Notes: generated from the sequence alone by a model not told the origin. 64,000 nt of DNA from Paracoccus sp. C2R09 (GCF_018860625.1 NZ_JAHKQB010000007.1:186001-250000); one strand, 5' to 3'. Positions 35,940-45,957 are shown, numbered from the stretch's first letter. Numbers and translations: made by a program.

Positions 35940-36659
35940 ATGTTTCCACATCTTGAACTGGAGGTTTGCGTCGACAGCCCCGACAGCTTGTCGGCGGCCG
36001 TCGAAGGCGGTGCGGACCGGATCGAGCTCTGCTCGGCGCTCGGGCTTGGGGGGCTGACGCCCGGGCCGGGCATGATCGCGCTGGCGCGGGACTGTCCGCT
36101 GCCCTGTCATGCGATGATCCGGCCCGCGCCGGGCGATTTCCTGCCCCGGACAGGTGGGATGCAGGCGATCCTTGCGGATATCGCCGCGATGCGTGCGGCG
36201 GGTCTTGCGGGGGTCGTCATCGGCATCATGACGCCGCAGGGCGATCTGGATGCCGATGCGCTGCTGCGCTGTCGCGACGCTGCCGGGGACATGGACATCA
36301 CCATCCACCGGGCGATTGACCTGTGCCGCGATCAGATGGCGGCCTTGGAGATGGCGGTCGGCATGGGTGCGCGCCGGATCCTGACCTCGGGAGCGGCACC
36401 GACGGCCATTCAGGGCGCGGAACGTATTGCGGCGCTATGCGTGGCCGCAGCAGGGCGGATCCAGATCATGGCGGGCAGTGGCGTCGATGACGGCAATGCC
36501 CGCGCGCTGGTCGCGACAGGGGTGGATGCGCTGCATGGCTCCTGCGCGGGGGTGGACGGGGCGCAGCAGGATTGCAGCGCCATCGGGATCGCCCCGCGCA
36601 AGGTGACCACCGCCGCGCGGGTCCGGTCCCTTAAAAAAATAATGGAAGGCGGAAGGTAG
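35940..36659 (+). CDS. cutC: CutC family protein
   Basis: A 239-residue TIM-barrel protein of the CutC family. The N-terminus LELEVCVDSPDSLSAAVEGG and the blocks DRIELCSALGLGGLTPG, HAMIRPAPGDF and ITIHRAIDLCRD are diagnostic. CutC was named for copper tolerance, but a direct copper role is disputed. Here it heads the rightward amino-sugar operon, 4 bp before the oxidoreductase, suggesting a part in sugar metabolism. I use the ATG at 35940; a TTG at 35928 is closer to the AAGGA site. Confidence 0.9.
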   Translation: MFPHLELEVCVDSPDSLSAAVEGGADRIELCSALGLGGLTPGPGMIALARDCPLPCHAMIRPAPGDFLPRTGGMQAILADIAAMRAAGLAGVVIGIMTPQGDLDADALLRCRDAAGDMDITIHRAIDLCRDQMAALEMAVGMGARRILTSGAAPTAIQGAERIAALCVAAAGRIQIMAGSGVDDGNARALVATGVDALHGSCAGVDGAQQDCSAIGIAPRKVTTAARVRSLKKIMEGGR

Positions 36660-36663
36660 CAGG

Positions 36664-37827
36664 GTGAAGATAGGAATAATCGGACTGGGCGCGCGGATCG
36701 CGGCATTGATCCCGGAATTTGCCAAGGCGGACCCCAAGGCCAGCTTTGTCGCGGTCGCAGATCCGGGCCGCGACCGAGCTGCGGTCTTCGACGGTACCGG
36801 ATCGGCACCGGAATGGTTCGAGGATGCCGAAACCATGATGGCACAGGGCCGATTCGACCTGCTGCTGATCGGATCCCCGAATTTCCTGCATCTGGAACAT
36901 CTTCGCCTGGCCCTGGCATCCGATACCCCGCATATCTTCGTCGAGAAGCCTGTCGTCATCTCCGAAGAGGAAACCCTCGAACTGGCGCGGTTGATGGCGG
37001 CGCATGACGGTGTGAACCGGCTGATCGTGGGGCTGGTCCTTCGCTATTCGCCGCTGTTCCGCGCCCTTCGCGCCGCGCAGAAGGACGGTCATATCGGCGA
37101 GATCATGTCGATGGAGGCCGCCGAACATATCGGCCCCTATCACGGCAGCTTCTTCATGCGCGACTGGCGGCGCGACAGCGCCCTGTCGGGTGGTTTCATG
37201 CTGGAAAAATGCTGCCACGATCTGGACCTGTATCAGGCCGTTGCGGGCAGCCGTCCGGCGCAGGTCGCAAGCTTCGGCGGCCGCAAGAAGTTCCTGCCAG
37301 CCAATCGTCCCGACCGCGCGCCCGCCTATCTGGACAGGATGAGCCCGCGTTGGGGCGGGGCCGATGACGCATTTTCGGGGCAGGGGGATCTGGTCGACTA
37401 CCAGACCGCGATCATCCGCTATGAAAACGAAGCGACGCTGTCCTTCCACACCAATCTGAACGTGCCGGACGAATATCGCCGTTTCATGGTGGCGGGCCGC
37501 GACGGCATGGCCGAGGGCGACTTCATCCGCAACACCTTCCGCGTGACGCTGTCCGATACCGGCGAACAGATCACCCGCGACGACCGCGTGACCGACGCCC
37601 CCACCTCGAACGAGGGGCATTACGGGGCCGATCGCGCGATGGCGCAGGACATCATGGCCCATGTCAATGGCGCGAAGGACCGCCTTGCGCTGAGCTGCGT
37701 CGAGGCGCTGGAGGCCGGGCTGACCGCCATGGCCATCGACCGCGCCATGCAGACCCGCAGCACCGTCGACCTGGCCGGCATCTGGGCCGCCTTCGATGCG
37801 GCACTTGCCGGAGAGGAGGCCGCATGA
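36664..37827 (+). CDS. Gfo/Idh/MocA-family oxidoreductase
   Basis: A 387-residue NAD(P)-dependent sugar oxidoreductase. The Rossmann motif is IGIIGLGARIAAL (residues 3-15), and the catalytic Lys is in EKP (94-96). The second half is the usual open-faced beta-sheet domain. Family members act on sugars, inositols and amino sugars; the substrate cannot be read from sequence. The start is GTG at 36664. The 4-nt overlap with the first permease gene places it in the transport operon, so it probably converts the imported sugar or a derivative. Confidence 0.88.
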   Translation: MKIGIIGLGARIAALIPEFAKADPKASFVAVADPGRDRAAVFDGTGSAPEWFEDAETMMAQGRFDLLLIGSPNFLHLEHLRLALASDTPHIFVEKPVVISEEETLELARLMAAHDGVNRLIVGLVLRYSPLFRALRAAQKDGHIGEIMSMEAAEHIGPYHGSFFMRDWRRDSALSGGFMLEKCCHDLDLYQAVAGSRPAQVASFGGRKKFLPANRPDRAPAYLDRMSPRWGGADDAFSGQGDLVDYQTAIIRYENEATLSFHTNLNVPDEYRRFMVAGRDGMAEGDFIRNTFRVTLSDTGEQITRDDRVTDAPTSNEGHYGADRAMAQDIMAHVNGAKDRLALSCVEALEAGLTAMAIDRAMQTRSTVDLAGIWAAFDAALAGEEAA

Positions 37828-38708
37828 CACGTCGCTTCGACGCTTTCCCCTATCTTCTGCTGCTGCCGGCGGCACTGCTGACGCTGACCATCGTCGCATG
37901 GCCCCTGTTCGAAACCTTCCGCCTGTCCTTCACCAACGCCTCGTTGCGCCCGACCGAGGAATATGTGGGCTTTGCCAATTACGTCGAGATCTTCGAGGAT
38001 GATTTCTGGGAGGTGATCCAGCGCACCTTCGTCTGGATGTCGCTCAGCGTGGTCTTCAAGATGATCATGGGCGTCATCGGGGCGGTGCTGCTGAACGCGG
38101 CCTTGCCCGGACGCACGCTGTTTCGCGTGCTGATCATGCCGCCCTGGATCGTGCCCGTGGCCATCGGGGTCTTCATGTGGTCGTGGATGTACAACGGTCA
38201 GTTCGGCATGATCTCGGGGGTGGCACAGAAGATCGGGCTGTTGTCGGGCCCGTTCGAATTTCTGGCCTACAAGCAGTCGGCCTTTATCGCGACCGTCGTC
38301 ACCGATGTCTGGGTCGGCACACCGCTGGTGTCGCTGTACCTGCTGGCGGCGATGCAATCCATCCCGAAGGAACAATACGAGGCCGCATGGGTCGACGGGG
38401 CCAGCCGGTTCTATCGCTTCCGCCGGATCACGCTGCCGCTGCTGGCACCGGCCATCTTCACGATGGGGCTGTTGTCGGCCATCTGGACCTTCAATTCCTT
38501 CGACATCATCTGGATCCTGACCGAGGGCGGACCGCGCGGCGCGACCACCACGATGATCATCGACACCTACAAGACCGCGATCAGCCGGTTCCGTTTCGGC
38601 GAAGGTTCGGCCCGTGCCGTGATGATCCTGATCTGCATGACGGCCTTTGCGGCGGTCAACCTTGCGCTGATGGCGCGTCGCGGCCGCAAGACGGGGGCAG
38701 GCAAATGA
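37824..38708 (+). CDS. Sugar ABC transporter permease (MalF/UgpA type)
   Basis: A 294-residue inner-membrane permease with six helices. The EAA loop that contacts the ATPase is EAAWVDGASRFYRFRRITLP at about residues 190-209. It belongs to the carbohydrate uptake transporter 1 (CUT1) class, which handles oligosaccharides and similar substrates. Overlaps of 4 nt join it to the oxidoreductase and the second permease. Confidence 0.92.
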   Translation: MTRRFDAFPYLLLLPAALLTLTIVAWPLFETFRLSFTNASLRPTEEYVGFANYVEIFEDDFWEVIQRTFVWMSLSVVFKMIMGVIGAVLLNAALPGRTLFRVLIMPPWIVPVAIGVFMWSWMYNGQFGMISGVAQKIGLLSGPFEFLAYKQSAFIATVVTDVWVGTPLVSLYLLAAMQSIPKEQYEAAWVDGASRFYRFRRITLPLLAPAIFTMGLLSAIWTFNSFDIIWILTEGGPRGATTTMIIDTYKTAISRFRFGEGSARAVMILICMTAFAAVNLALMARRGRKTGAGK

Positions 38709-39547
38709 TCGACAAGTACAAATGGTGGGAAAAGGTCGGCATCTATTTCGCGGTGGCCTGCTTCCTGATCTTCGTTCTGGCCCCCTTCGCCGAGGCGCTG
38801 ATGGTCTCGCTGCGTCCGATCGAGGCGGTGTTCCGCGCGCCTTACCGCTTCTTCACGCCCGACATGACCTTCCAGGCCTATATCGACATGTGGACGAACG
38901 TGCCGGGGCTGCCGCGATACATCGCCAATTCGTTCTTCATCTCTTGTGCGGTGACGCTGCTGGCGCTGGCCTGCATCATTCCCGCCGCCTATTCCGTGTC
39001 GCGCTTCGACTACATGTGCCGCGACACGATCCTGATGGCGTTCCTGGCCGTCAACATGATCGGGGCGGCGGTGCTGATCGTGCCGCTTTACAAGATCATG
39101 CTGCTGCTGGGGTTGCTGAACACCTATTGGGCGATGATCATTCCGGGCGCGGCCTTCACCGTGCCCACGGGCATCTTCCTGATGCGCAGCTATTTCCTGC
39201 GCATCCCGAAAGAGCTGGAGGAGGCCGCCTATGTCGATGGCGCGTCGCGGCTCTATACGCTGTGGCGGGTGATCCTGCCGGTGGCGGCGCCGGGCATCAT
39301 GGTCGTGTCGATCACCGTCTTCATCACCGCCTATGCCCAGCAGTTCCTGTTCGCGCTGACCTTCAATTCGGTGGACGCCTATCACCCGCTTCCGATGGGG
39401 CTGTACCAGTTCTTCGGGCGTGAACAGGTCGTCTACAACGAACTGATGGCAGCCAGCCTGGTGGGCATCCTGCCGGTGCTGATCCTCTATGTCTTTCTGC
39501 AGAAATACATCGTGGCCGGTCTGACCGCCGGCGCGGTCAAGGAATGA
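38705..39547 (+). CDS. Sugar ABC transporter permease (MalG/UgpE type)
   Basis: A 280-residue permease with six helices, partner of the previous one. The EAA loop is EEAAYVDGASRLYTLWRVIL at about residues 178-197. The N-terminal helix (VGIYFAVACFLIFVLAPF) and the MTFQAYIDMW periplasmic start fit CUT1 MalG-like subunits. The ATG is inside the preceding stop (ATGA). It is followed by the binding-protein gene after a 50-bp gap. Confidence 0.92.
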   Translation: MIDKYKWWEKVGIYFAVACFLIFVLAPFAEALMVSLRPIEAVFRAPYRFFTPDMTFQAYIDMWTNVPGLPRYIANSFFISCAVTLLALACIIPAAYSVSRFDYMCRDTILMAFLAVNMIGAAVLIVPLYKIMLLLGLLNTYWAMIIPGAAFTVPTGIFLMRSYFLRIPKELEEAAYVDGASRLYTLWRVILPVAAPGIMVVSITVFITAYAQQFLFALTFNSVDAYHPLPMGLYQFFGREQVVYNELMAASLVGILPVLILYVFLQKYIVAGLTAGAVKE

Positions 39548-39597
39548 GCCCGGTTCAACGGGCCGCCAACCAACCGAACAACCAACGGAGAGTATCC

Positions 39598-40812
39598 ATG
39601 AACCTCAGAACTGTCCTTCTTGCGGGCGCGGCGATCACCGGCCTGTCGCAGGCCGCCGCCGCCCAGGAGACGCTGCACTTCATCAATTGCGGATCCGACG
39701 ACGCGGCCGAAGCCGCCGTCCAGGCCGAACATGTCGCCGCATGGCAGGCCGAGAATCCCGGCTTCGAGGTCAACATGGAATACGTTCCCTGGGGTCAGTG
39801 CCAGGAAAAGGCGATCACGCTGGCAAGCGCGGGTGCCCCGGCCGCCATGGCCTATCTGGGCAGCCGCGCCCTGCCGCAGCTTGCCGAGGCCGGCCTGATC
39901 CGCCCGGTCGAGCTGTCCGAGGAGGAAGCCGCCAGCTACGAGCCCTCGGTCCTGTCGACGGTGCAGTTCGACGGCAACACCTGGGGTGTGCCGCGCGCAT
40001 TCTCGACCCGCGGGCTGTTCTACAACAAGGACCTGTTCGCCGAGGCCGGGCTGGACATGCCCGACGGCCCGCAGACCTGGGACGACATGATGACCGCCTC
40101 GAAGGCCATCACGGAAAAGACCGGCGCGCGGGGCCTGGGCATCGCTGCGGCATCCTTCGACAACACGATGCACCAGTTCCTCAGCTGGTTCTATGCCAAT
40201 GGCGGCGAGGTGATCGACGCGGATGGCAATGTCGTCTTCGACAGCCCCGAGGCGGTCGAGACGTTCCAGTTCTACGCGGACATGGTCCCCTATGTGCAGG
40301 ACGGCCCCATCGCCTATGAGCGCGGCAAGCTGGAGCCGCTGTTCGCGGACGGCCAGATCGCGATGATGCAGCAGAGCTTCGGCTTCCGCGCGCGGACGGG
40401 CGACGTGAATTACGGCGTGACCTGGATCCCGACCGGCCCGAGCGGAGAGGGTCATTCGACGCTGCTCATCTCGGACAGCCTGGCGGTGTTCGAAGGGTCG
40501 GGCGTGGAGGATGCGGCCATGTCGCTGGCCAAGTTCCTGACCGCCACCGATCGCCAGGCCCAGTTCGACGATATCGGCGGCTGGACGCCCGTGCGCGACA
40601 CCGAGACGACCCGCGCCCTGCCCGAGAAGGACCCGAACTGGACCTACTTCCTCGGTTCGGTTGCCGATGGCGGCCCCGAGCCGCAGGTGGTCGATTACAC
40701 CGCGATGCAGGACGTCATGAACGAGGCGATCCAGGGCGTCCTTCTGGACGAGATGACCCCCGAGGAGGCCGCAGCCGAGGTTCAGGACGAACTCGAAGAC
40801 CTCATCGACTGA
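39598..40812 (+). CDS. Sugar ABC transporter substrate-binding protein
   Basis: A 404-residue exported solute-binding protein of the CUT1 class (SBP_bac_1). The signal peptide (residues 1-22) ends AAAAQ. Typical stretches are GVPRAFSTRGLFYNKDLFAE, TWDDMMTASKAI and FADGQIAMMQQSFGF. It delivers the sugar to the two permeases. The neighbouring amino-sugar enzymes suggest an N-acetylhexosamine oligosaccharide or monomer as ligand (inferred). A hairpin follows its stop codon. Confidence 0.92.
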   Translation: MNLRTVLLAGAAITGLSQAAAAQETLHFINCGSDDAAEAAVQAEHVAAWQAENPGFEVNMEYVPWGQCQEKAITLASAGAPAAMAYLGSRALPQLAEAGLIRPVELSEEEAASYEPSVLSTVQFDGNTWGVPRAFSTRGLFYNKDLFAEAGLDMPDGPQTWDDMMTASKAITEKTGARGLGIAAASFDNTMHQFLSWFYANGGEVIDADGNVVFDSPEAVETFQFYADMVPYVQDGPIAYERGKLEPLFADGQIAMMQQSFGFRARTGDVNYGVTWIPTGPSGEGHSTLLISDSLAVFEGSGVEDAAMSLAKFLTATDRQAQFDDIGGWTPVRDTETTRALPEKDPNWTYFLGSVADGGPEPQVVDYTAMQDVMNEAIQGVLLDEMTPEEAAAEVQDELEDLID

Positions 40813-40824
40813 ACCGGACGATCA

Positions 40825-40850
40825 CGGGGGCCCCGTTCATGGGGTCCCCG
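40825..40850 (+). terminator. Intra-operon hairpin after the binding-protein gene
   Basis: A 10-bp stem (CGGGGGCCCC / GGGGTCCCCG, one G-T pair) closes a GTTCAT loop, 12 bp after the binding-protein stop and 18 bp before the ATPase start. No T-run follows, so it more likely stabilises the upstream mRNA or attenuates transcription than ends it. Confidence 0.5.
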
Positions 40851-40868
40851 CCCCTGACAGGAGCACCC

Positions 40869-41990
<1,122 letters not shown>

Positions 41991-41994
41991 CGGG

Positions 41995-42774
41995 ATGCGT
42001 ATCGTCATCCTTCCGACGGCCGACGAGGCGGTGGAACGGGCGGTCGATCTGATCGCCGCCCAGCTGCGCGCGGTTCCGCATTCGGTGCTGGGGCTTGCCA
42101 CGGGCGGCACGATGGAGCCGGTCTATGACGGCCTCATCCGCCGCCACCGCGCGGGCCTCGGATTTGCCGGGGTCACGACCTTCAATCTGGACGAATATGT
42201 CGGGCTGGGCCCCGATCACCCCCAAAGCTATGCCCATTACATGCGCGAGCGCCTGTTCCGGCATGTCGATATCGACCCCGCGAATTGCTTCGTGCCGTCG
42301 GGGCTTGGCGATCCTGCCGCATCCGCAGATGCGTTCGAGGCACTGATCGCCGGCCGGGGGCCCTTGGATCTTCAGCTGCTGGGCCTGGGCGCAAACGGTC
42401 ATATCGGCTTCAACGAACCGGGCAGCTCGCTCGGGTCGCGCACGCGCGAGAAGCTGCTGAGCCCCGACACGATCGAGGCGAATCGCAGGTTCTTCGCCGA
42501 AGGAGAGGCCGTTCCCGAAACGGCGGTCACGATGGGCATCGCCACCATCCGCGAGGCGCGTTCGATCCTGGTGCTGGCCACGGGTCGCCGCAAGGCCGCA
42601 GCGGTCCGTGCCATGGCCGAAGGGGCCGTCACGGCCTTCTGCCCGGCGTCGATCCTGCAGATGCATCCGCAGGTCCAGGTCGTCATCGACGCCGAGGCCG
42701 CGTCCGAATTGGCGCTGAAGGATCACTATCTTCGCGCCGAGGAGATCCAGTCGGCCCGCGAAGCCCGACGCTGA
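41995..42774 (+). CDS. nagB: Glucosamine-6-phosphate deaminase
   Basis: A 259-residue NagB that turns glucosamine-6-P into fructose-6-P and ammonia. The active-site stretches are TTFNLDEYVGL (catalytic Asp) and GLGANGHIGFNEPGSSLGSR (catalytic His), in the short Bacillus-like form without the E. coli allosteric tail. It is the last gene of the rightward operon, 4 bp after the ATPase gene, and completes the GlcNAc route with NagA. A GGG before the ATG is the only ribosome-site hint. Confidence 0.94.
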   Translation: MRIVILPTADEAVERAVDLIAAQLRAVPHSVLGLATGGTMEPVYDGLIRRHRAGLGFAGVTTFNLDEYVGLGPDHPQSYAHYMRERLFRHVDIDPANCFVPSGLGDPAASADAFEALIAGRGPLDLQLLGLGANGHIGFNEPGSSLGSRTREKLLSPDTIEANRRFFAEGEAVPETAVTMGIATIREARSILVLATGRRKAAAVRAMAEGAVTAFCPASILQMHPQVQVVIDAEAASELALKDHYLRAEEIQSAREARR

Positions 42775-42795
42775 TCCGCACCCCTTGCGCGGCTT

Positions 42796-42822
42796 CCCGA
42801 CCCACAACCGGTCGGGGTCGGG
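42796..42822. terminator. Hairpin between nagB and tRNA-Arg
   Basis: CCCGACCC / GGGTCGGG forms an 8-bp stem with an 11-nt loop between the ends of nagB (+) and the tRNA (-). No T-run follows on the plus strand; on the minus strand a TTTT lies between the tRNA and the hairpin. It may end transcription from one or both sides. Confidence 0.45.
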
Positions 42823-42839
42823 CAAGATCGGGAAAACGA

Positions 42840-42916
42840 TGGTGACCCCGGCAGGATTCGAACCTGCAACCTGCCCCTTAGGAGGGGGCTGCTCTATCCA
42901 GTTGAGCCACGGGGCC
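42840..42916 (-). tRNA. tRNA-Arg (anticodon CCT)
   Basis: The minus strand folds as a complete tRNA: acceptor GGCCCCG / CGGGGTC with one G-T pair, anticodon stem GCCCC / GGGGC with loop CTCCTAA (anticodon CCT), and T-loop GGTTCGAATCC. Discriminator A and CCA are encoded. It reads AGG codons, which are rare in this GC-rich genome. It lies between nagB and the LacI regulator gene. Confidence 0.97.
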
Positions 42917-43048
42917 GCCGCGCCCTGAATATCTGCGACCGGGCGGCTTTGGCAAGCGGTGATCCGGCGGCTGTTGTGGCAGGTCGTGAGCCGCGCTAAC
43001 ATGACGCGCCTGCAACGGACGGGCCTGCAACACCGGAAACGACATCAC

Positions 43049-44071
43049 ATGATCCCTACCAGACCTCGACGCCCGCTGACCCTTCGCGATGTGTCCGAGG
43101 CTTCGGGGGTTTCCGAGATGACCGTCAGCCGCGTCCTGCGCAACCGGGGCGACGTGTCGGCCGCGACGCGCGAAAAGGTGCTGACCGCCGCCAAGATGCT
43201 GGGATACGTGCCCAACAAGATCGCGGGCGGCCTGGCCAGCCAGCGGGTCAACCTGGTGGCCGTGGTCATTCCGTCGCTGTCGAACCTGGTCTTTCCGGAC
43301 GTGCTGGGCGGGATCTCGGCGGAACTGGATGATACCGGGCTGCAACCGGTCATCGGGGTCACCAACTATTCCCCCGCGCGCGAGGAGATGGTGCTCTACG
43401 ACATGCTGTCCTGGCGGCCCTCGGGGGTGATCCTTGCGGGGCTGGAACACAGCAAGGCCGCACGCGCCATGCTGCAGAACTCGGGCATTCCCGTGGTGGA
43501 GATCATGGATACCGACGGCGAGGGGATCGATACGCTGGTGGGCATCAGCCATATCCGCGCCGGCCGCGAGATGGCCGAACGCATCATCGCCGCGGGCTAT
43601 CGCCGGATCGGCTTCGTGGGCACGCACATGCCCGAAGATCACCGCGCCCGCAAACGCCTGCTGGGCTTCGAGGAAGGCCTGGCCCGCGCGGGCATCCAGC
43701 TGGAGGCGCGCGAATATTACCAGGGCGGATCGTCCCTGCTGAAGGGGCGCGAGCTGACCGAACGCATCCTGTCGCGCGCGCCCGAACTGGATTTCCTCTA
43801 TTTCTCGAACGACATGATCGGGGCAGGGGGGATGCTGCACTGTCTCGATCAGGGATACGACGTGCCGGGGCGGATCGGGCTTGCGGGCTTCAACGGTGTC
43901 GATCTGCTGGACGGGCTGCCGGTGCGGCTGGCCACGACCGATGCGCGCCGCGTCGATATCGGGCGTCGTGCGGCCCGGCTGGTGGCGGGCAAGGATACCC
44001 GCCCCGAGGATCGCGTGATCTCGTTGACGCCGACCTTCATTCCGGGCGACACGATCCGCGCGGCAGGCTGA
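43049..44071 (+). CDS. LacI-family transcription regulator
   Basis: A 340-residue LacI/GalR regulator. The HTH is LTLRDVSEASGVSEMTVSRV (about residues 10-29) with the hinge helix near AGGLASQR. The rest is a periplasmic-binding-protein-like effector domain; it resembles gluconate-type (GntR) regulators. Its targets are unknown; it is separated from the amino-sugar operon by the tRNA and no sugar gene follows. I use the ATG at 43049, where the HTH starts properly. Confidence 0.88.
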   Translation: MIPTRPRRPLTLRDVSEASGVSEMTVSRVLRNRGDVSAATREKVLTAAKMLGYVPNKIAGGLASQRVNLVAVVIPSLSNLVFPDVLGGISAELDDTGLQPVIGVTNYSPAREEMVLYDMLSWRPSGVILAGLEHSKAARAMLQNSGIPVVEIMDTDGEGIDTLVGISHIRAGREMAERIIAAGYRRIGFVGTHMPEDHRARKRLLGFEEGLARAGIQLEAREYYQGGSSLLKGRELTERILSRAPELDFLYFSNDMIGAGGMLHCLDQGYDVPGRIGLAGFNGVDLLDGLPVRLATTDARRVDIGRRAARLVAGKDTRPEDRVISLTPTFIPGDTIRAAG

Positions 44072-44115
44072 CACGGCTGCTTGTGGCCGGGATGCGCAGC
44101 GCATATCTGTTGGGC

Positions 44116-44925
44116 ATGCGCATTCCCGTATTGTCCCCGCTTCTGTCCCGCAAGCCGCGCGTCGCGGTCATTCGCCTGACGGGCGCCATCGGTGGCGCCG
44201 GCCGTGGCGGAGGGTTGAACGACGCCGCATTGGCCCCGCTGATCGAACGTGCCTTCCGGCGCGGCAAGCCGGTCGCCGTGGCGCTTGCGATCAATTCTCC
44301 CGGCGGCTCGCCCGTGCAATCCTCGCTGATCGGCGCCCGCATCCGGCGCGTCGCCGATGAGACCGGCGTGCCCGTCCACGCCTTCGTCGAGGACATGGCC
44401 GCATCCGGTGGCTATTGGCTGGCCTGTGCGGCCGACCGGATCTGGGCCGATGAAAGCTCGGTTCTGGGGTCGATCGGCGTCATCTCGGCGGGCTTCGGTT
44501 TCCACGAGCTGATCGACCGGTGGGGGATCGAGCGCCGCGTCCACACGGCGGGACAGTCGAAATCCACCATGGACCCGTTCCGCCCCGAGAAGCCCGAGGA
44601 TGTCGCGCGGCTGAACAACATCCTGCTGCCCATCCACGAAGCCTTCAAGGACCATGTCCGCAACCGCCGCGGCGACCGGCTGGACGGCGAACGCGATCTG
44701 TTCACGGGGGAATTCTGGGCAGGCCGCGAATCCGTGCGCCTGGGCCTTGCCGACGGGATCGGTCACCTGGTCCCGAAGATGAAGGAGCTTTACGGCGAGA
44801 AGCTGCGCTTCGATGCCCTGGGGCTGCGGCGGCCGCTGCTGCGCCGCCTGGGCCTGTCGGCCGATGCGGTCTTCGACGCGGCCGAGGAACGTGCCGCGTT
44901 CCAGCGTTTCGGAACCCGCGCATGA
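44116..44925 (+). CDS. S49-family serine protease (SppA/SohB-like)
   Basis: A 269-residue protease of the SppA class. The nucleophile is Ser97 in MAASGGYWLACAADRI and the base Lys149 in QSKSTMDPFRP; the 52-residue spacing matches the short SppA of Bacillus. It degrades cut signal peptides or other membrane-associated peptides. No clear membrane helix is seen at the N-terminus. The start is uncertain: ATG 44116, ATG 44092 or GTG 44083. It overlaps the next small gene by 4 nt. Confidence 0.83.
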   Translation: MRIPVLSPLLSRKPRVAVIRLTGAIGGAGRGGGLNDAALAPLIERAFRRGKPVAVALAINSPGGSPVQSSLIGARIRRVADETGVPVHAFVEDMAASGGYWLACAADRIWADESSVLGSIGVISAGFGFHELIDRWGIERRVHTAGQSKSTMDPFRPEKPEDVARLNNILLPIHEAFKDHVRNRRGDRLDGERDLFTGEFWAGRESVRLGLADGIGHLVPKMKELYGEKLRFDALGLRRPLLRRLGLSADAVFDAAEERAAFQRFGTRA

Positions 44926-45041
44926 GCGTTCGCGTCGTTCTTCTGTTCCTTCTGGTGATGGTCGGCATGGCCATCTTCAAGGGCCCGCCCTTCCGCAGGG
45001 CTTTGCGCAAGATATTCGGGATCGGCAAACGTGATCGTTGA
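44922..45041 (+). CDS. 39-residue single-helix membrane microprotein
   Basis: The ATG sits inside the stop of the protease gene (ATGA), and the frame encodes 39 residues: a helix VVLLFLLVMVGMAIF followed by a basic tail (RRALRKIFGIGKRDR). The positive-inside rule puts the tail in the cytoplasm. It overlaps the antiporter start by 11 nt. The coupling on both sides and the clean helix-plus-basic design suggest a real gene; the function is unknown. Confidence 0.6.
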   Translation: MSVRVVLLFLLVMVGMAIFKGPPFRRALRKIFGIGKRDR

Positions 45042-45957
45042 AATTCTTCTGGTTCTTGGCGGCCTGATCCTTCTGGTCGTCGGTGGCGATCTGCTGGTCA
45101 AGGGCGCGGTCAATCTGGCATTGCGGCTGGGCATCACGCCGCTGGTCGTGGGTCTGACGGTGGTGGCCTTCGGCACCTCGGCCCCTGAACTGCTCGTGTC
45201 GCTGTCGGCGGCGCTCAAGGGATCCAGCGGGATCGCCCTGGGCAATGTCGTCGGATCGAACGTGGCCAATGTGCTGGTCATCCTTGGCGCCACGGCGCTG
45301 ATATCGGGCATTCCGACGCGCGGGCACGATCTTCGCGAAAGCTGGGCGATGATGATGGGGGCCTCGGTCCTGCTGATCGCGCTGGCCTTCACCGGCATCA
45401 TCGGACGGGTCGAGGGGCTGTTCCTGCTGGCGGCGCTTGCGCTGATCCTGTGGCGGCAATTGACCACCGGCAAGGCCGAGGATGTCGACGAGATCGAGGG
45501 CGCGGCCCTTGGCGCGACATGGCCGCGGATCGCCCTGTGGCTGGTGGCGGGCCTGATCACGCTGCCCTTGGGCGCGAACCTGCTGGTGGCCGGCGCGACC
45601 GAGATCGCCCTGGCCTTCGGGATCAGCGACACGGTGATCGGCCTGACGCTGGTGGCCATCGGGACGTCTCTGCCGGAACTGGCAGCCTCGGTCGCCTCGG
45701 CGATGCGGGGGCGGGCCGACATGGCCCTGGGCAACGTCGTGGGGTCCAACATCTTCAACCTGCTCGCGATCCTCGGGATCACCTCGGTGGTGGCACCGCT
45801 TCCGGTCCCGCCCGAGATGCTGCGCCTGGACCTGTGGGTGATGCTGGCAAGCTCGGCCCTGCTGATGCCGTTCCTGTTCCGGGGAATCCGGATCGGGCGC
45901 GTCGCCGGGGCGCTGCTGCTGGCCTGTTACGGAACCTATGCATGGATATTGCTGTGA
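45031..45957 (+). CDS. Calcium/sodium antiporter (CaxA/YrbG type)
   Basis: A 308-residue membrane protein of the CaCA superfamily with ten helices in two inverted halves. Each half has an alpha repeat: VVAFGTSAPELLVSL in the first and LVAIGTSLPELAASV in the second, with ALGNVVGSN in both. It exchanges Ca2+ for Na+ or H+. The start is GTG at 45031, within the microprotein gene. It overlaps the next gene by up to 16 nt. Confidence 0.92.
   Translation: MIVEILLVLGGLILLVVGGDLLVKGAVNLALRLGITPLVVGLTVVAFGTSAPELLVSLSAALKGSSGIALGNVVGSNVANVLVILGATALISGIPTRGHDLRESWAMMMGASVLLIALAFTGIIGRVEGLFLLAALALILWRQLTTGKAEDVDEIEGAALGATWPRIALWLVAGLITLPLGANLLVAGATEIALAFGISDTVIGLTLVAIGTSLPELAASVASAMRGRADMALGNVVGSNIFNLLAILGITSVVAPLPVPPEMLRLDLWVMLASSALLMPFLFRGIRIGRVAGALLLACYGTYAWILL

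Noticed and set aside
42371..42430. NagB suspected inactive because the Asp before GH in E. coli reads Asn here
   Set aside because: Bacillus-type NagB enzymes commonly carry NGHIGFNEPG at this site and are active.
42840..42916. tRNA-Arg as an attachment site for an integrated element
   Set aside because: No integrase, no direct repeat of the tRNA 3' end and no foreign-looking genes on either side.
42959..43048. Longer N-terminus for the LacI regulator
   Set aside because: The extra 30 residues read as random GC-rich coding and the HTH begins just after the ATG at 43049.
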